Positions 27,099-37,295 are shown, counted from the first letter of the stretch. The stretch: DNA of 64,000 nucleotides from JABWBD01 sp040768665 (GCA_040768665.1 JAXGMN010000055.1:1-64000), one strand, 5' to 3'. Notes: generated by a model from the sequence alone, not told the origin. A program made the numbers and translations.

Positions 27099-29471
27099 TC
27101 ACTGCCCGGACTGCTGTTTGACCAGGACCACGCGCTCCACGCAAATCGCGCTGTTGTCCTCCGGCGCACCGTGCGGAAAGGCGGGGCCTTCGAACTTGAT
27201 CCGGGCCCAGATCTCGAAGCGCTGATCCGGGTTGTGCGGGTCGACGACAGTGTCGACGTCGAGTTGGATGATCCAACTCCAGAAGAACCAAAGGTAATAG
27301 GAGGGGCCGATTTGCGACGTTCCCATCTTGTACCAGTGGTAGCCCGGCCCCGGTACATCCTCGGCGCGGATCGATGCGCTGGTCACGCCCTTTCGGCGCA
27401 TCTGGTCGTACAGGCCCCAGGCCATGGGCAGACGATAGCGCTCGAGCGGGTGCCGGTCGGCCTCGGTGGGCGGCGGGAGGTTGAGGCGGTTTGTAATGCC
27501 GGTCTCCGCTTGAGGATCGCGGACCACCTCGACGATGTCTTGCCAATTTCGGGTGAGGTGGGCGGGGAAGTCGAAGACGGTTCCCTTTGGCAAATGGCGG
27601 AATTTCTCCGGGAGCGGGATGTAGGCGGGAAAAGCGGTATAGCGAGCAAGCTCGGCGTCGGCCTCCGCTTTCGCCGCGGGTTGCCGAGCGGGAGGGATCC
27701 GTTGCTCGATGGCGGCGTACCAGGTTTCGCGGGCACGCCGGGCAATGGCATCGCGGTCCAGAGGGATGGTGCCGGGCTGGTGGCCGTTGCCGGTCCACTC
27801 GGAGACCAGCCGTGGAAAGAGGATCACCGAGGCGCGGTCGAGCGGCAGGCGGGCGTGGCGCAGTCGGAAGAGGAGCACCGGGTCGCCGCTGCGTTCTCGC
27901 AGGACGCCCTCGGCACGGTCGAACAGGGCGTGGGCCCCGCGGATGAATTCCAGGTCGAGGTAACGCATTGCCTGCGGCGCCGCCCCCATACTCAGATAGC
28001 TGCTTCTCGCCTGCGATGCCGCCTGTAGTTTCGAGAGATACTCGCGCACGGCGGCTCCCGCCGGGCCGTAGAAGCCGTCGGTGAAGGTCCGCACCAGGCC
28101 CTCGTAGTCCTGATAGGGATCTTCCAGCATCTTCATCATCATCCAGACCTTGAAATCCCGCAGGTCGGCCAGGACGGGATACTCGTGTTCCGTGAAGACG
28201 CCTTCCACGTGGTTCTCGGCATAGAACCGATAGTCGGCCGGGAAGGTGTGGGCGCTGGGCATCGGCAGACCGTTGGGCCGGGCAAAGGTGACGGCATAGT
28301 CCCAAATGCGCAGGTTCGTGGTAATGGCCGCCCAACTCAGCAGGTGCTTGCGAAAGGGCTCGTTGTCCGGATGCGTAATCGGCTTGGTGAAGTTGCTGGT
28401 GGTGTCGCAAAGTCGAACGATGACGTTATCGCGGGGGCGGACGGTTCGGGGCGCCTTTTGCGTGTACTGGTAGGCCAAGGTATCGAGGTAGACGTCGGGA
28501 TATTCGTCGCGGATGGCGTCGGCCAGGTAGTTGACGAAGTCGAGCATCACGCCCGCCTCCGATCCTTCGGCACGCGCAATGGCCTGGCAGGCGTCGCAAC
28601 GGCACTGCCCTTGCCAGTCGTTCTGCGACACACTGAACACCAGAGGCGGGGGGGTGTCTTCCTTTTCGGCGCGCTGGAGCGAGGTGCGGATGAAGTCGCG
28701 GAGCTTGTCCAGAAAGACCTTTCGCATCTCGGGGTTGGTGAGGCAGAGTTGATGGCGGTCGGCCACGCGCCGGCCGTCGACAAGGGAGAACCATTCGGGG
28801 TGCTGGCCGAAATAGCGGGCCGGCGGGATGTACGAGTAGAAGGTGTGGACGTGGTAAGGCGGCCCGTAATCGAGGCTGCCGCCGTACTCGCCGGCAATGG
28901 GGGCGTCGCCTTGGCGGTTCAGTCGGTTACGCGCTGCGAAGCGTCCCTGGTCGGGACCATAGAGCGTGTAAATGTCGCGGTACCTGAGTACCGGTTCGCC
29001 GCGCAGGTCGAGGGGCGCGACGCTCAACGTCGGCGAAGAGGGGACGTGCTCGGCTCCCCCGGGATTCCACCAGTGCACGCCGACGACGTCTTCGAGGAAA
29101 TGGTAGACGGCGTAGAGCGTGCCCCGAGGCCGCCCGCCGGTAAGGACCAGGTCGTCGCCCACGGTGCGGACAATCCACTGTTCCGGCTTCAAGCGGGAAG
29201 AGTCGATGCCTTGTTGTGCGGCAAAGCGGGTGTGGCCCAGGAAAATACGGGCACCCTCCGCGGGTGCTTCGCTTTCGGCAACCGCAGCGAACTTCGCGCC
29301 GGTGACGGCGTCCAAGTAACCCGCCAATTCCCGCGCCGCCGTCTGCTCCGGGGAAGTGGGGGCCGATCCGGTGACGATGACCGCGTTGGCTCGTCCGTTG
29401 GTGGCCAGGGTGGCGGCATTGAGCGGAGCGGCGAGGGACCCTATTATCGCGGCGGCAAGAAAGCATCGCAT
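27099..29471 (-). CDS. Exported DUF4838 protein
   Basis: 790 aa. A signal peptide (MRCFLAAAIIGSLAAPLNA) is followed by an N-terminal alpha/beta domain like that of GH20/GH67 enzymes (about 30-125: AARELAGYLDAVTGAKF, GGRPRGTLYAVYHFLEDVVGV), then a DUF4838-like barrel with SVSQNDWQGQCRCDACQ and VFTEHEYP. The start at 29471 is chosen for GGGAG eight bases upstream. Such proteins cluster with polysaccharide-degrading genes in planctomycetes; the substrate is unknown. It is divergent from a family-10-like hydrolase gene. Confidence 0.8.
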   Translation of the reverse strand: MRCFLAAAIIGSLAAPLNAATLATNGRANAVIVTGSAPTSPEQTAARELAGYLDAVTGAKFAAVAESEAPAEGARIFLGHTRFAAQQGIDSSRLKPEQWIVRTVGDDLVLTGGRPRGTLYAVYHFLEDVVGVHWWNPGGAEHVPSSPTLSVAPLDLRGEPVLRYRDIYTLYGPDQGRFAARNRLNRQGDAPIAGEYGGSLDYGPPYHVHTFYSYIPPARYFGQHPEWFSLVDGRRVADRHQLCLTNPEMRKVFLDKLRDFIRTSLQRAEKEDTPPPLVFSVSQNDWQGQCRCDACQAIARAEGSEAGVMLDFVNYLADAIRDEYPDVYLDTLAYQYTQKAPRTVRPRDNVIVRLCDTTSNFTKPITHPDNEPFRKHLLSWAAITTNLRIWDYAVTFARPNGLPMPSAHTFPADYRFYAENHVEGVFTEHEYPVLADLRDFKVWMMMKMLEDPYQDYEGLVRTFTDGFYGPAGAAVREYLSKLQAASQARSSYLSMGAAPQAMRYLDLEFIRGAHALFDRAEGVLRERSGDPVLLFRLRHARLPLDRASVILFPRLVSEWTGNGHQPGTIPLDRDAIARRARETWYAAIEQRIPPARQPAAKAEADAELARYTAFPAYIPLPEKFRHLPKGTVFDFPAHLTRNWQDIVEVVRDPQAETGITNRLNLPPPTEADRHPLERYRLPMAWGLYDQMRRKGVTSASIRAEDVPGPGYHWYKMGTSQIGPSYYLWFFWSWIIQLDVDTVVDPHNPDQRFEIWARIKFEGPAFPHGAPEDNSAICVERVVLVKQQSGQ

Positions 29472-29756
29472 CGGCATTACTCCCATGGACGTCGGGTAAG
29501 CAGCGTTCGCTGGCGAGCATTTTAACTCTCGGTCCTCGCGCGGTGCAACCGGCCGGACACTCCGTGGCAAGCGACCACGACGAAGGGCCGGACGCGCGGG
29601 AGAGGGCCGGCGCCGGCGTCATTTCCTTCCTGCGGTGTCTTGACTGGCCAGTTCTTCCGCGCTAGACTCGGCACGTGCGTGAAATCCGACCTCCTGCCAC
29701 TTCCGCTTTGAACGGACAACCGAAACGCACCAGACTCCAGACACTGGAAAAATACC

Positions 29757-31304
29757 ATGCGATTCCTGCAATTCACCGGGTTCGCGCTGTTGGTCGCCCT
29801 CTGCGATTCCGCCCCCGCTCAGCAGCAAGCGGCGACGCTCGGCAACATGCTGGTGATCAACGAGGACAATAGTCATTTCTTCGGCAGCCGGCGGCCGGAG
29901 GACATGACGTTGGCGGGCCTGCAGGCGTTTGTCGATCAGTACGCAGGTTCCGCCGTCACCCACCTGGTGCTGAACGCGAACGCGATGCGGGCCAGTTTTC
30001 GCAGCCGCTCGCGCGACGCCATTTGGGACCCCGTGAACGGCAAAGAGCCGGACGGGCGTTGGCCGCAAAACGCGAAGAGGCTGTTCGAGGCCGGCCTGGA
30101 CCCCTACGCCGTCTGGATCAGCCGCTGCCGGGAAAAAGGCATTTCGCCTTGGATCTCGATGCGAATGAACGACGTCCACAGCGTCGACGAGGACGACAAC
30201 TTCATGCATTCGACCTTCTGGCGATCGCATCCCGAGTTCTGGCGCGTGCCCAACGGCTCGGCCGGCCCGTGGGTCAACCGGGCGATGAACTACGCGCACG
30301 CCTCGGTCCGCGAGCATCACATGGCTTTGGTTCGGGAACTGCTCGAGCGTTACAACCCCGATGGGCTGGAACTCGACTGGATGCGGTTCGGCTATCATTT
30401 GACGCCGGGCCGCGAGCGGGAGGAAGCCGCGATCCTGACCGACTTCGTCCGCGAGGCCCGGGCGCTGACGGCAGAATGGTCCGCCAGGCGCGGTCATCCC
30501 ATTCGGCTGGGCGTGCGTGTGCCGGCTCACCCGGATGCCGCGGCGGGTCTGGGGATGGATGCCGTGTTGTGGGCTCGCCAGGAGTTGGTGGACCTGGTCG
30601 TGCCCTGTCCGTTTTGGACGTCGTCGGACTTCGATATTCCGATCGAGCTTTGGCGCCAGCGGCTGGGCTCGGCGGCCGAACGGGTCACGGTGGCGCCGGG
30701 GATCGAGCACAACGCCCGCCCGTGGCCGGGAGGTGCGGCGGTGGCCAACGACCTGGCGTCGCTCCGAGGTTTTGCCGCCTCCGCGTACCATCGCGGCGCG
30801 GACAGTCTCTACCTGTTCAACTGGATGGACAGCCAGACGCGGCCGGTGCCGGAGAGCGATTACGCGAGACTTTTGCGGGAAGGTCTGTCCCGGGAAGCGG
30901 TGCTGAGGGCGACACGGAGGCATCCCGTCTGTTACCGCGACACGGTGCCGACGGGGGTTCCTAACGGCGCCCAGTTGCCCGTCGACGCTCAACGCGGAGG
31001 AATCTTTCGTATCCATCTCGGCCCGAAGCCGGACCGTGGCCACGTCTGGGCGATCGCGGGTTTGGCTCAGCGAGAGGGGGGTGTGGAAGCGACACTCCAG
31101 GCCCAGCTCAACGGTCGGACGTTGGGTGGCGGGGAAAACGTGCCGGACCTGAAAGGCTTCGGCGGCGGCACGGTCCGAGCGGTTCGTTTCCGCTGCCCTG
31201 TCGACGCCGTCCAAGACGGCTACAACGAACTCCGCCTCCGTCAGGTAAAAGGGGCGGACGAGCAGCGAATCGTCTGGGTCGAATTGCGTGTGGAGCCGAG
31301 CTAA
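29757..31304 (+). CDS. Exported family-10-like glycoside hydrolase
   Basis: 515 aa. A short signal peptide (FTGFALLVALCDSAPAQ) precedes a TIM-barrel domain with GLELDWMRFGYHL (acidic residues in a likely active strand) and GISPWISMRMNDVH, as in GHL10/DUF187-type proteins. A beta-rich C-terminal domain (about 400-515) follows. The ribosome site before the ATG is weak. Its last four bases overlap the stop of the convergent hybrid kinase gene. The substrate is not known. Confidence 0.75.
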   Translation: MRFLQFTGFALLVALCDSAPAQQQAATLGNMLVINEDNSHFFGSRRPEDMTLAGLQAFVDQYAGSAVTHLVLNANAMRASFRSRSRDAIWDPVNGKEPDGRWPQNAKRLFEAGLDPYAVWISRCREKGISPWISMRMNDVHSVDEDDNFMHSTFWRSHPEFWRVPNGSAGPWVNRAMNYAHASVREHHMALVRELLERYNPDGLELDWMRFGYHLTPGREREEAAILTDFVREARALTAEWSARRGHPIRLGVRVPAHPDAAAGLGMDAVLWARQELVDLVVPCPFWTSSDFDIPIELWRQRLGSAAERVTVAPGIEHNARPWPGGAAVANDLASLRGFAASAYHRGADSLYLFNWMDSQTRPVPESDYARLLREGLSREAVLRATRRHPVCYRDTVPTGVPNGAQLPVDAQRGGIFRIHLGPKPDRGHVWAIAGLAQREGGVEATLQAQLNGRTLGGGENVPDLKGFGGGTVRAVRFRCPVDAVQDGYNELRLRQVKGADEQRIVWVELRVEPS

Positions 31305-34108
31305 CCCAGGATGGCATCCACGACGATCTGCGAAGCGGAGTCCTTGGACAGATGGGCGACCGCTCCCGCCCGGTGCATGGCCGCGACAACCGTCGGCTCT
31401 TCGTGCATCGATAGTCCGATGATCCGCACCTCGGGCAACACGTTCCGGATCCGACGAGTCGCCTCGATCCCATCCATCACGGGCATGCTAACGTCCATGA
31501 GCACGACTTCGGGACGAGTCCGCATGGCGGCCTCGATCGCTTGCCGGCCGTTCTCCGCTTGGCCGACAATTTCGATATCGGGATGTGCCGCGAGTACTTG
31601 CGTGAGCCCCTGACGAACAATGACGTGGTCGTCGCAGAGGAGGACGCGAACGCGCTTCTGACGCGACGGCGTGCGATCGCCTGCGGTCGGCTCGGAGGCG
31701 TGGGAGCCCCGGGCGACATGCTGCTCGCTCGACGCGATCGGATGCGCCGACCGCCAGTAGTCAGCGGTGGGGACCTCGATGAGGATCCGAGTTCCTTCTC
31801 CCAGGACCGACTCCACTTCCAAGCTGCCGCCGAAGACTTTGACCCGTTCGCGGATGCTGAATAGTCCAAACCCGGACGATGTTTTGGAGCTTTCCGACTC
31901 GGGAAACGCGAATCCGACGCCCGTATCGGCAACGACCAATTGCAGCCAGTTGTCCTGAGTCCGAGCCAACTCGATACGAGCCGACGCCGCGTGGGCATGT
32001 TTGATGATGTTCAACACCAACTCGCGGACGGCGTGGAAGAGGAAGAGCTGAACGCTCTCGTCAGCCGGCTCCGCGCCTTCCATTGCAGAGACTTCGATCG
32101 GCAGTCCGTGTTGCTCCTCGGTATGCCGCGCCAGCCACTCGAGCCCGGCCGCCAACCCGCCGACATAGAGCGCGGGCGGGCTCAGCTCCACTGCCAGCAG
32201 GCGCGATTCGGCAAGCGCCTGGCTGATGATGTGAGCTGTTTCTTGGAACAGGGGGTCGAGTTGTTCGCTGCCGGCGCTGCGTTGTATCATGGCAAGCCGC
32301 ATACGAGCGGCAACCAGCAGTTGCTGAACTTGCTCGTGGAGCAGGTAGGCGATGCGGCGGCGCTCGCGTTCCTCGGCCCGCGTCAACTCGGCCGCCAGCA
32401 CCCGGAGCTGATCGGCGAGCTGGTCGGCCAAGGCCGTCCGCTCGCACACCTGCTGTTCCAGCGTCGCGTTCATCGCATCCAGGATCCGCTTGCCTTCCTC
32501 CGCTTCGGCCGCGCGCTGGCGGACCGACTCCAGGAGTTGAGCCCGGTGGATGCCCACCGCCACCAGATCGCTGATCGCGTGCATCAGCGCCAGGTCGTCC
32601 TCGCTGAACGACGACTTCGTCCGCGAGCCGAACGAGAGGGTGCCGATCAACTGATCGTCCACCAACAGCGGATGGCAGGCGTAGGCGGCAACGCCCATCG
32701 CCTGCATGAGTTGCGTCCGCGGGTCGGTGCTATGGATGACGTTTTCGGCTACGACCGGGCAACGGTCCCGGGCCGCGCAACCGCAGATCGCCGCACCGAA
32801 GTCGAGCCACTCCATTCGGCTCGCCACCTCTGCCGCGATCCCCGCGGAGGCGTTCAAGTGCAGCTTCTGCCGCTGTGGGTCGAGCAGATAGTTGAGATAG
32901 ACGTGGCAATCCAGATGCGCCATCGCTTTCGCGCAGAGCTCCTGCACGGTGTGCTTGGGCTGCTGGGTGGCCAGCAGTTGCGAAGCCGCCGTGGAAAGCA
33001 GGTCCAGCCGCTGGGCCGTCCGGCGCAGATCCTCTTCAGCCTGCTTGTACCTGGTAATGTCGCGGACGATCGTGGAGGCCCCGACGATCCGGCCCGCGGG
33101 ATCCTTCAGCGGCGAGATGGAAACCGACACGTTGATCTGCCGGCCGTCGTTGGCCACCCGAACGGTCTCGAAGTGTTCGATCGCTTCGCCCTGCTGCAGA
33201 CGCTGGAAGATTTGTCGCTCCTCCTCCGTGCGATCCGAAGGCACGATCAGGCTGATCGAACTGCCCACGATTTCGTCGGCCCGGTAACCGAAGGTCCGCT
33301 CGGCCGCTGCGTTCCAGGTGAGCACCTTGCCGGCAAGGTCTTTGGAGAGGATCGCGTCTTCCGAGAACTTGACAATGGCCGCCAGCCGCGCCATCGCCTC
33401 CTGAGATTCCCGCTCGCGCGACGCATCGCGGAAGACCAGCACAACACCGTGCACCGCGCCGTCGGCCTGGCGGATCGGTGCGCCGCTGTCGTGGATGGGC
33501 GTTTCCCGGCCGTCCTTGGCGATCAGCAGCGTGTGGTTGGCCAGACCGACCACGACACCCTCGCGCAAAACTCTTTCGGCAGGGCTCTCGGCGTTCTGGC
33601 GGGTCTGTTCATTGACGATCCGAAACACCGCCGCCAGCGGCTGGCCGGAGGCCTCTTCGCTCGTCCAGCCGGTCAGTCGCTGGGCCTCCGCGTTCAGGAA
33701 GACGACGCGTCCGGCGGCGTCGGTGGTCAAGACAGCGTCGCCGATGCTGGCCAGCGTGGCGGAGAGGAGCTGCTTTTGGGCCTCGGCGGCCGCCGCTTGG
33801 ACATTGCGGGCAATGGATCGCTGGATGCGGCGGTAAGCCCACAGGAGGAACAGCGCCGTGACCAGCGACGACGCGGCTGTCGCTAGGGTGCGATCACCGG
33901 TCAGTAAAAATCCACGCTGTCCGGTCTCAGCGTCGCGCGCTGTGGAGAGGACATCCTCCACTCCCTTGGCCATACGCTCGCCGTCCAAAAGTGCGTGATT
34001 GGCCCGGGTAACTCTCAGTCCGGTCCAGAAGACCAACAGGACGCTGAGGAGGGTAGCCCCCGCGACTGTCCCAAAAACGAGGAGAATCGTGCGTTGATTA
34101 TGATCCAT
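31301..34108 (-). CDS. Hybrid sensor kinase: TM, remnant CHASE3, PAS, PAS, GAF, NarL-type kinase, receiver
   Basis: 935 aa. TM1 is at about 8-29 and TM2 at about 79-94. Between them is only the start of a CHASE3 domain (DAETGQRGFLLTGD, residues 59-72), so roughly 100 residues of the usual sensor are missing. Two PAS domains (about 115-240 and 245-365), a GAF domain (about 390-545), a HisKA_3-type helix with ERERRRIAYLLHEQVQQLL, an ATPase domain with DTGVGF and SSGFGLFSIRERV, and a receiver with LMDVSMPVMDG follow. No HTH is attached. There is no ribosome site at the ATG. A separate NarL-type regulator must carry the output. Confidence 0.9.
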   Translation of the reverse strand: MDHNQRTILLVFGTVAGATLLSVLLVFWTGLRVTRANHALLDGERMAKGVEDVLSTARDAETGQRGFLLTGDRTLATAASSLVTALFLLWAYRRIQRSIARNVQAAAAEAQKQLLSATLASIGDAVLTTDAAGRVVFLNAEAQRLTGWTSEEASGQPLAAVFRIVNEQTRQNAESPAERVLREGVVVGLANHTLLIAKDGRETPIHDSGAPIRQADGAVHGVVLVFRDASRERESQEAMARLAAIVKFSEDAILSKDLAGKVLTWNAAAERTFGYRADEIVGSSISLIVPSDRTEEERQIFQRLQQGEAIEHFETVRVANDGRQINVSVSISPLKDPAGRIVGASTIVRDITRYKQAEEDLRRTAQRLDLLSTAASQLLATQQPKHTVQELCAKAMAHLDCHVYLNYLLDPQRQKLHLNASAGIAAEVASRMEWLDFGAAICGCAARDRCPVVAENVIHSTDPRTQLMQAMGVAAYACHPLLVDDQLIGTLSFGSRTKSSFSEDDLALMHAISDLVAVGIHRAQLLESVRQRAAEAEEGKRILDAMNATLEQQVCERTALADQLADQLRVLAAELTRAEERERRRIAYLLHEQVQQLLVAARMRLAMIQRSAGSEQLDPLFQETAHIISQALAESRLLAVELSPPALYVGGLAAGLEWLARHTEEQHGLPIEVSAMEGAEPADESVQLFLFHAVRELVLNIIKHAHAASARIELARTQDNWLQLVVADTGVGFAFPESESSKTSSGFGLFSIRERVKVFGGSLEVESVLGEGTRILIEVPTADYWRSAHPIASSEQHVARGSHASEPTAGDRTPSRQKRVRVLLCDDHVIVRQGLTQVLAAHPDIEIVGQAENGRQAIEAAMRTRPEVVLMDVSMPVMDGIEATRRIRNVLPEVRIIGLSMHEEPTVVAAMHRAGAVAHLSKDSASQIVVDAILG

Positions 34109-34422
34109 GGATTATGTAATGCAGCGGCAGTCGAGAGATCCTGCCGGCCGCCCTAATGAGCAGTGCGCATGCCGATAGATAATGATAGAAAGGAAGATGA
34201 CAGAAAGAAAGATGACTTGTTCTTTCTGAGGCAAGATGCGGTTCCGGAAGCCGCCGGCGCCCTTGTGTTGGGTGGGAGAGCGTCCATAGAATGCCCCAAG
34301 AGAGCTTGCAAGCACTTGACCGTTTCTCGCTTCGGCGCGGGCGTCACAGCCGTGCGAATATGGCAGTGGGTCTTCAAGGCAGACTCTGCCGGCGATCGGT
34401 CCCGGAAACGAAAGGAGTGACG
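34109..34422. other. Intergenic region
   Basis: Divergent promoter region of the hybrid kinase and the gene at 34423. It holds a purine-rich GAAAGGAAGATGACAGAAAG stretch with a near-tandem repeat (about 34188-34215). No ORF or RNA was recognised. Confidence 0.35.
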
Positions 34423-35061
34423 ATGGCGATTAATCCCCAGAAGCGACAGAAGAAGTTGGAAAAGCGCAAGGCAAAGCAGAAGGCCGAGCAGCGGCAGTTG
34501 GCCAGGCGCAACGAAGGCGGGCTGCCGGCAAAGCTCAAGCAGGCGGCCACTGCCCCGATCCTGCACTGCTGCACAACGGATACTCTCTGGGACAAGGGGA
34601 TGGGTCAAGTGCTGGTAAGCCGGCAACTGCCGGGCGGACAAGTGGCGTTCGGCGCGTTTCTGGTGGATCGATACTGTCTGGGCGTGAAGAACGCCTTTGC
34701 CGGTGTCGCCCCGCGGTCTCGCTACCAGGAGAAAATGTACGACAGGCTTGCCTCTCACGACACGCTGGTTCCCCTGGAGCCGACAAGCGCTCGGAAGCTT
34801 GTGGAAGGGGCCGTCCAATACGCATTGGGGCTGGGGATCTCGGCGCATCCCGACTACCGCATCGCCAAGCTGATCTTCGGCGACATCGAGGCCGACGCTT
34901 CGGCGGAGGATTTCGAGTTCGGCAAGGATGGCAAACCGTTTTTCATCGCCGGGCCGGACGACGGCCCCGCACGGTGCCAGCAGATCCTCCGCACGCTGGA
35001 AAACCGCTGCGGCCCCAACGGCTTTCACTTCATCGTGCCCAGCTACGCGATGCCGCAGTGA
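34423..35061 (+). CDS. Conserved-looking protein of unknown function with basic coiled N-terminus
   Basis: 212 aa. Residues 1-30 (MAINPQKRQKKLEKRKAKQK onward) are strongly basic and helical. The rest is a globular alpha/beta region with ILHCCTTDTLWDKGMGQVLVSRQLPGGQ-type strands, a GISAHPDYRIAKLIFGDI segment and an acidic tail. AAGGAG sits ideally before the ATG, so it is a real gene. I do not recognise the family; SEC-C-linked planctomycete proteins look somewhat similar. No neighbour suggests a job. Confidence 0.7.
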   Translation: MAINPQKRQKKLEKRKAKQKAEQRQLARRNEGGLPAKLKQAATAPILHCCTTDTLWDKGMGQVLVSRQLPGGQVAFGAFLVDRYCLGVKNAFAGVAPRSRYQEKMYDRLASHDTLVPLEPTSARKLVEGAVQYALGLGISAHPDYRIAKLIFGDIEADASAEDFEFGKDGKPFFIAGPDDGPARCQQILRTLENRCGPNGFHFIVPSYAMPQ

Positions 35062-35112
35062 TGAGTTCTGAAGTTACGCTATTGCGGTGATGCCTTAAGC
35101 GACGTTTCACCA

Positions 35113-36069
35113 TCATTGCTGCCACCGTTGCCAGGCCAGGCCCGGCCGGTCGACACGGAACCGCACCACGCGCCGGTGGTCCACTTCCGTGACGTAGGCG
35201 GTGCAGCCGTCGGGACCGCCAAAACAGATGTTGCTCGGCTTCGCACCGAGAACCGGAATCTCACGGACCAGGTCGCCGGAAGGCGCAGCCTTGACGACGG
35301 TTCCTTTGCCGTGCCGCGTGATGTAGAGGTTGCCGTCGACGTCGCACCGCATGCCGTCCATACCGTAGTCGGGAAACTCGCAGAACAGCCGCTTATGGGA
35401 AAGCCCGCCATCGGCAAGGATCGTAAAGGCCCAGACCTTCCGCTGGACGGTCTCGTTCACGTAGAGAGTCTGCCCGTCCGGGCTCACCTCGATCCCGTTG
35501 GTGGTGCCCATATCGTCCGCGCATAGGACGGTGCGGCCATTGCGGTCGATTCGCCAGATCCGGCCCGTCTTCTCTTTCCAGTTTGGGTCGCTGGCATAGA
35601 GGATCCCGCCGGCGGTAATCGCCAGGTCGTTCGGCTGATTCATCCCGGGCTCGTGGGCGAAAACCGTCACCTGCCGCGTCTTCAGGTCGATCTGAAGGAT
35701 ATTGTGTCCCACGTAGTCGGCCACGTACATCGCGCCCTGGCGGTCAAAGCGGATGCCATTGCCGATGCTCTCGCCGGGCAACTCGACGAAGACCTCGCCG
35801 CGACCGTCGGGCCTGACGCGTCCGATCGTCTGTTGGCGCGAGAAATTGACCGCGTAGAGATTCCCTTCCGCGTCGCAGGCCGGCCCTTCGATCCCGTCCG
35901 TGAAACTGCCGGACTCCGTCAGCGGGGTGGCGACGAAAAGGGGCCCCTCGGCGGCGGCGATGGTGCTCATGGTACTGATAAGGGCAAGTGAGAACGAGGC
36001 GATTGTCCAAGGAGTCTTCGTTTTTGGCGCGTGGCCGCCGGATGCGTGATTCGTCACGCACGCGGCCAT
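35113..36069 (-). CDS. Exported SMP-30/gluconolactonase-like beta-propeller protein
   Basis: 318 aa from the chosen ATG. A hydrophobic stretch (TIASFSLALISTMSTIAAAEG) near residue 25 looks like a signal peptide. The six-bladed propeller has IEGPACDAEGNLYAVNF, GIRFDRQGAMYVADY, QPNDLAITAGGILYASDPNW and TNGIEVSPDGQTLYVNET, the metal-binding pattern of the SMP-30/LRE group. It may hydrolyse sugar lactones. Starts at 36153 or 36069 are both possible. It lies alone. Confidence 0.8.
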   Translation of the reverse strand: MAACVTNHASGGHAPKTKTPWTIASFSLALISTMSTIAAAEGPLFVATPLTESGSFTDGIEGPACDAEGNLYAVNFSRQQTIGRVRPDGRGEVFVELPGESIGNGIRFDRQGAMYVADYVGHNILQIDLKTRQVTVFAHEPGMNQPNDLAITAGGILYASDPNWKEKTGRIWRIDRNGRTVLCADDMGTTNGIEVSPDGQTLYVNETVQRKVWAFTILADGGLSHKRLFCEFPDYGMDGMRCDVDGNLYITRHGKGTVVKAAPSGDLVREIPVLGAKPSNICFGGPDGCTAYVTEVDHRRVVRFRVDRPGLAWQRWQQ

Positions 36070-36370
36070 CTGTCGGCCACGCCTTCCTGGGTGAACCGTT
36101 GACGGGACGGGAGTTGCCGGAGGAGGAAAACCGTGTTGCCGGCGATCGATCATGTTGCTGGACCTCGTGAAATGCTGTCCGTTGCAATACCATCCAGGGA
36201 CTATTTTGTCTGTGCCGAACGGCGAAAGCAAGCAGATTGTCTGCCGCGACGGATTGCAGGCGAGTCCGCGCCCGATCACCCAAAATACTTCTTAAGTAAG
36301 GCGTCGTCCACGGCGAACAGCACCAGGCTGCGCCAGTGTGCAGCGCATCCGCTACTCACGCAACACGGGT

Positions 36371-36526
36371 TCAGCCGCAGAGAAGTGGATTCTTCGCGAG
36401 GAGCTGACACTCTTCGTCGACGTGAAGCAAGAGTCGGTCGGCAGCTCGCAGGCTGTCTTCGGCGACGTAGGCCCAAATATCCAGCAGATCTTCGTTAGCC
36501 TGCGGAGTTCGCAGAAGGCGCGCCAT
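36371..36526 (-). pseudogene. Truncated ParE/RelE-type toxin
   Basis: 51 codons read MARLLRTPQANEDLLDIWAY then VAEDSLRAADRLL and stop after NPLLCG. This matches the first half of ParE-type toxins; the second half, which forms the core strands, is missing. Weak similarity continues in another frame to about 36276 (RSLVLFAVDDALL), which points to a frameshift. Its ATG overlaps the antitoxin stop (ATGA), the usual arrangement. The toxin is probably inactive. Confidence 0.6.
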
Positions 36527-36783
36527 CACAATCCCTGCTGAGAGTGCCGGCGGTGGGCTTCGGCGAGCGTCTGCTGAATATCCCAGGGCTGCGACTCACC
36601 GCGGTCGGCCTGGTCAAAGCCGATCTGCAACTCGCGGCGGAGATAGTCGTGGAAGAGGCGGCGAGCCTGATCGCGTTCGATCAGGAAGTAGACTCGATTG
36701 GTTTGCTCGTCTTCCACCTCCACTGGCTGGTCCGGGTTCCGTGCCAGGATCTCTCGCATCTCGTGCGTAATCTTCGGCGCCAT
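36526..36783 (-). CDS. ParD-like antitoxin, partner of a broken toxin
   Basis: 85 aa. MAPKITHEMREILARNPDQP followed by VEVEDEQTNRVYFLI matches small planctomycete antitoxin-like proteins located before ParE toxins. It overlaps the toxin start by ATGA. The ribosome site is weak. It may be a relic still expressed after toxin loss. Confidence 0.6.
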   Translation of the reverse strand: MAPKITHEMREILARNPDQPVEVEDEQTNRVYFLIERDQARRLFHDYLRRELQIGFDQADRGESQPWDIQQTLAEAHRRHSQQGL

Positions 36784-37295
36784 GCTGACATTCCAGTAAC
36801 AGTCGAGCTGAAGTCCGCATTTCAGTCTATCATGATGCCGCCCAAGGAACAATCCTTCGACGGAGAACAGCCCGGCGGATCGCAGCGTCGGCGCCCCGAT
36901 GGCTGTAAAAAAATCCGCCGGAACCTCTGCAAGATCGGCCCGCGCGGTTCGCCAGTTCCGATAGAGGCCCGATCCTGACGGGATCACGGGCCGGGCGAAT
37001 AACAACCCGCCCTGCAAGAGAGGAGACGAAGCGATGTGGGCACCTATTACGCGATCGTGGCTCGGTGGGGGAATTGGACTTTGGCAGATATGTGGACGAC
37101 GCTCAAACCGTCGGCCATTATGGTCGGCCCGCCAGCGGGTTTCAATTCATCGGTTTGTCTCGAAGGGGCGATTGACATTGGCCTGCCCGACGACAAAACT
37201 CAATCTTGCCGGTTCCGCCATCCGGTTCCGGTAGCCGTGCAAGAGCTCCGGCTTGGTAAATCGCAACTCAGCAGAGAATTCCGAGGAGGCTTCCT
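36784..37295. other. Intergenic region
   Basis: About 510 bases with no recognisable gene. Frames such as 37036-37422 run into the galactosidase gene in the wrong phase and lack family resemblance. It should contain the promoters of the ParD-like gene and of the gene at 37296. Confidence 0.35.
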
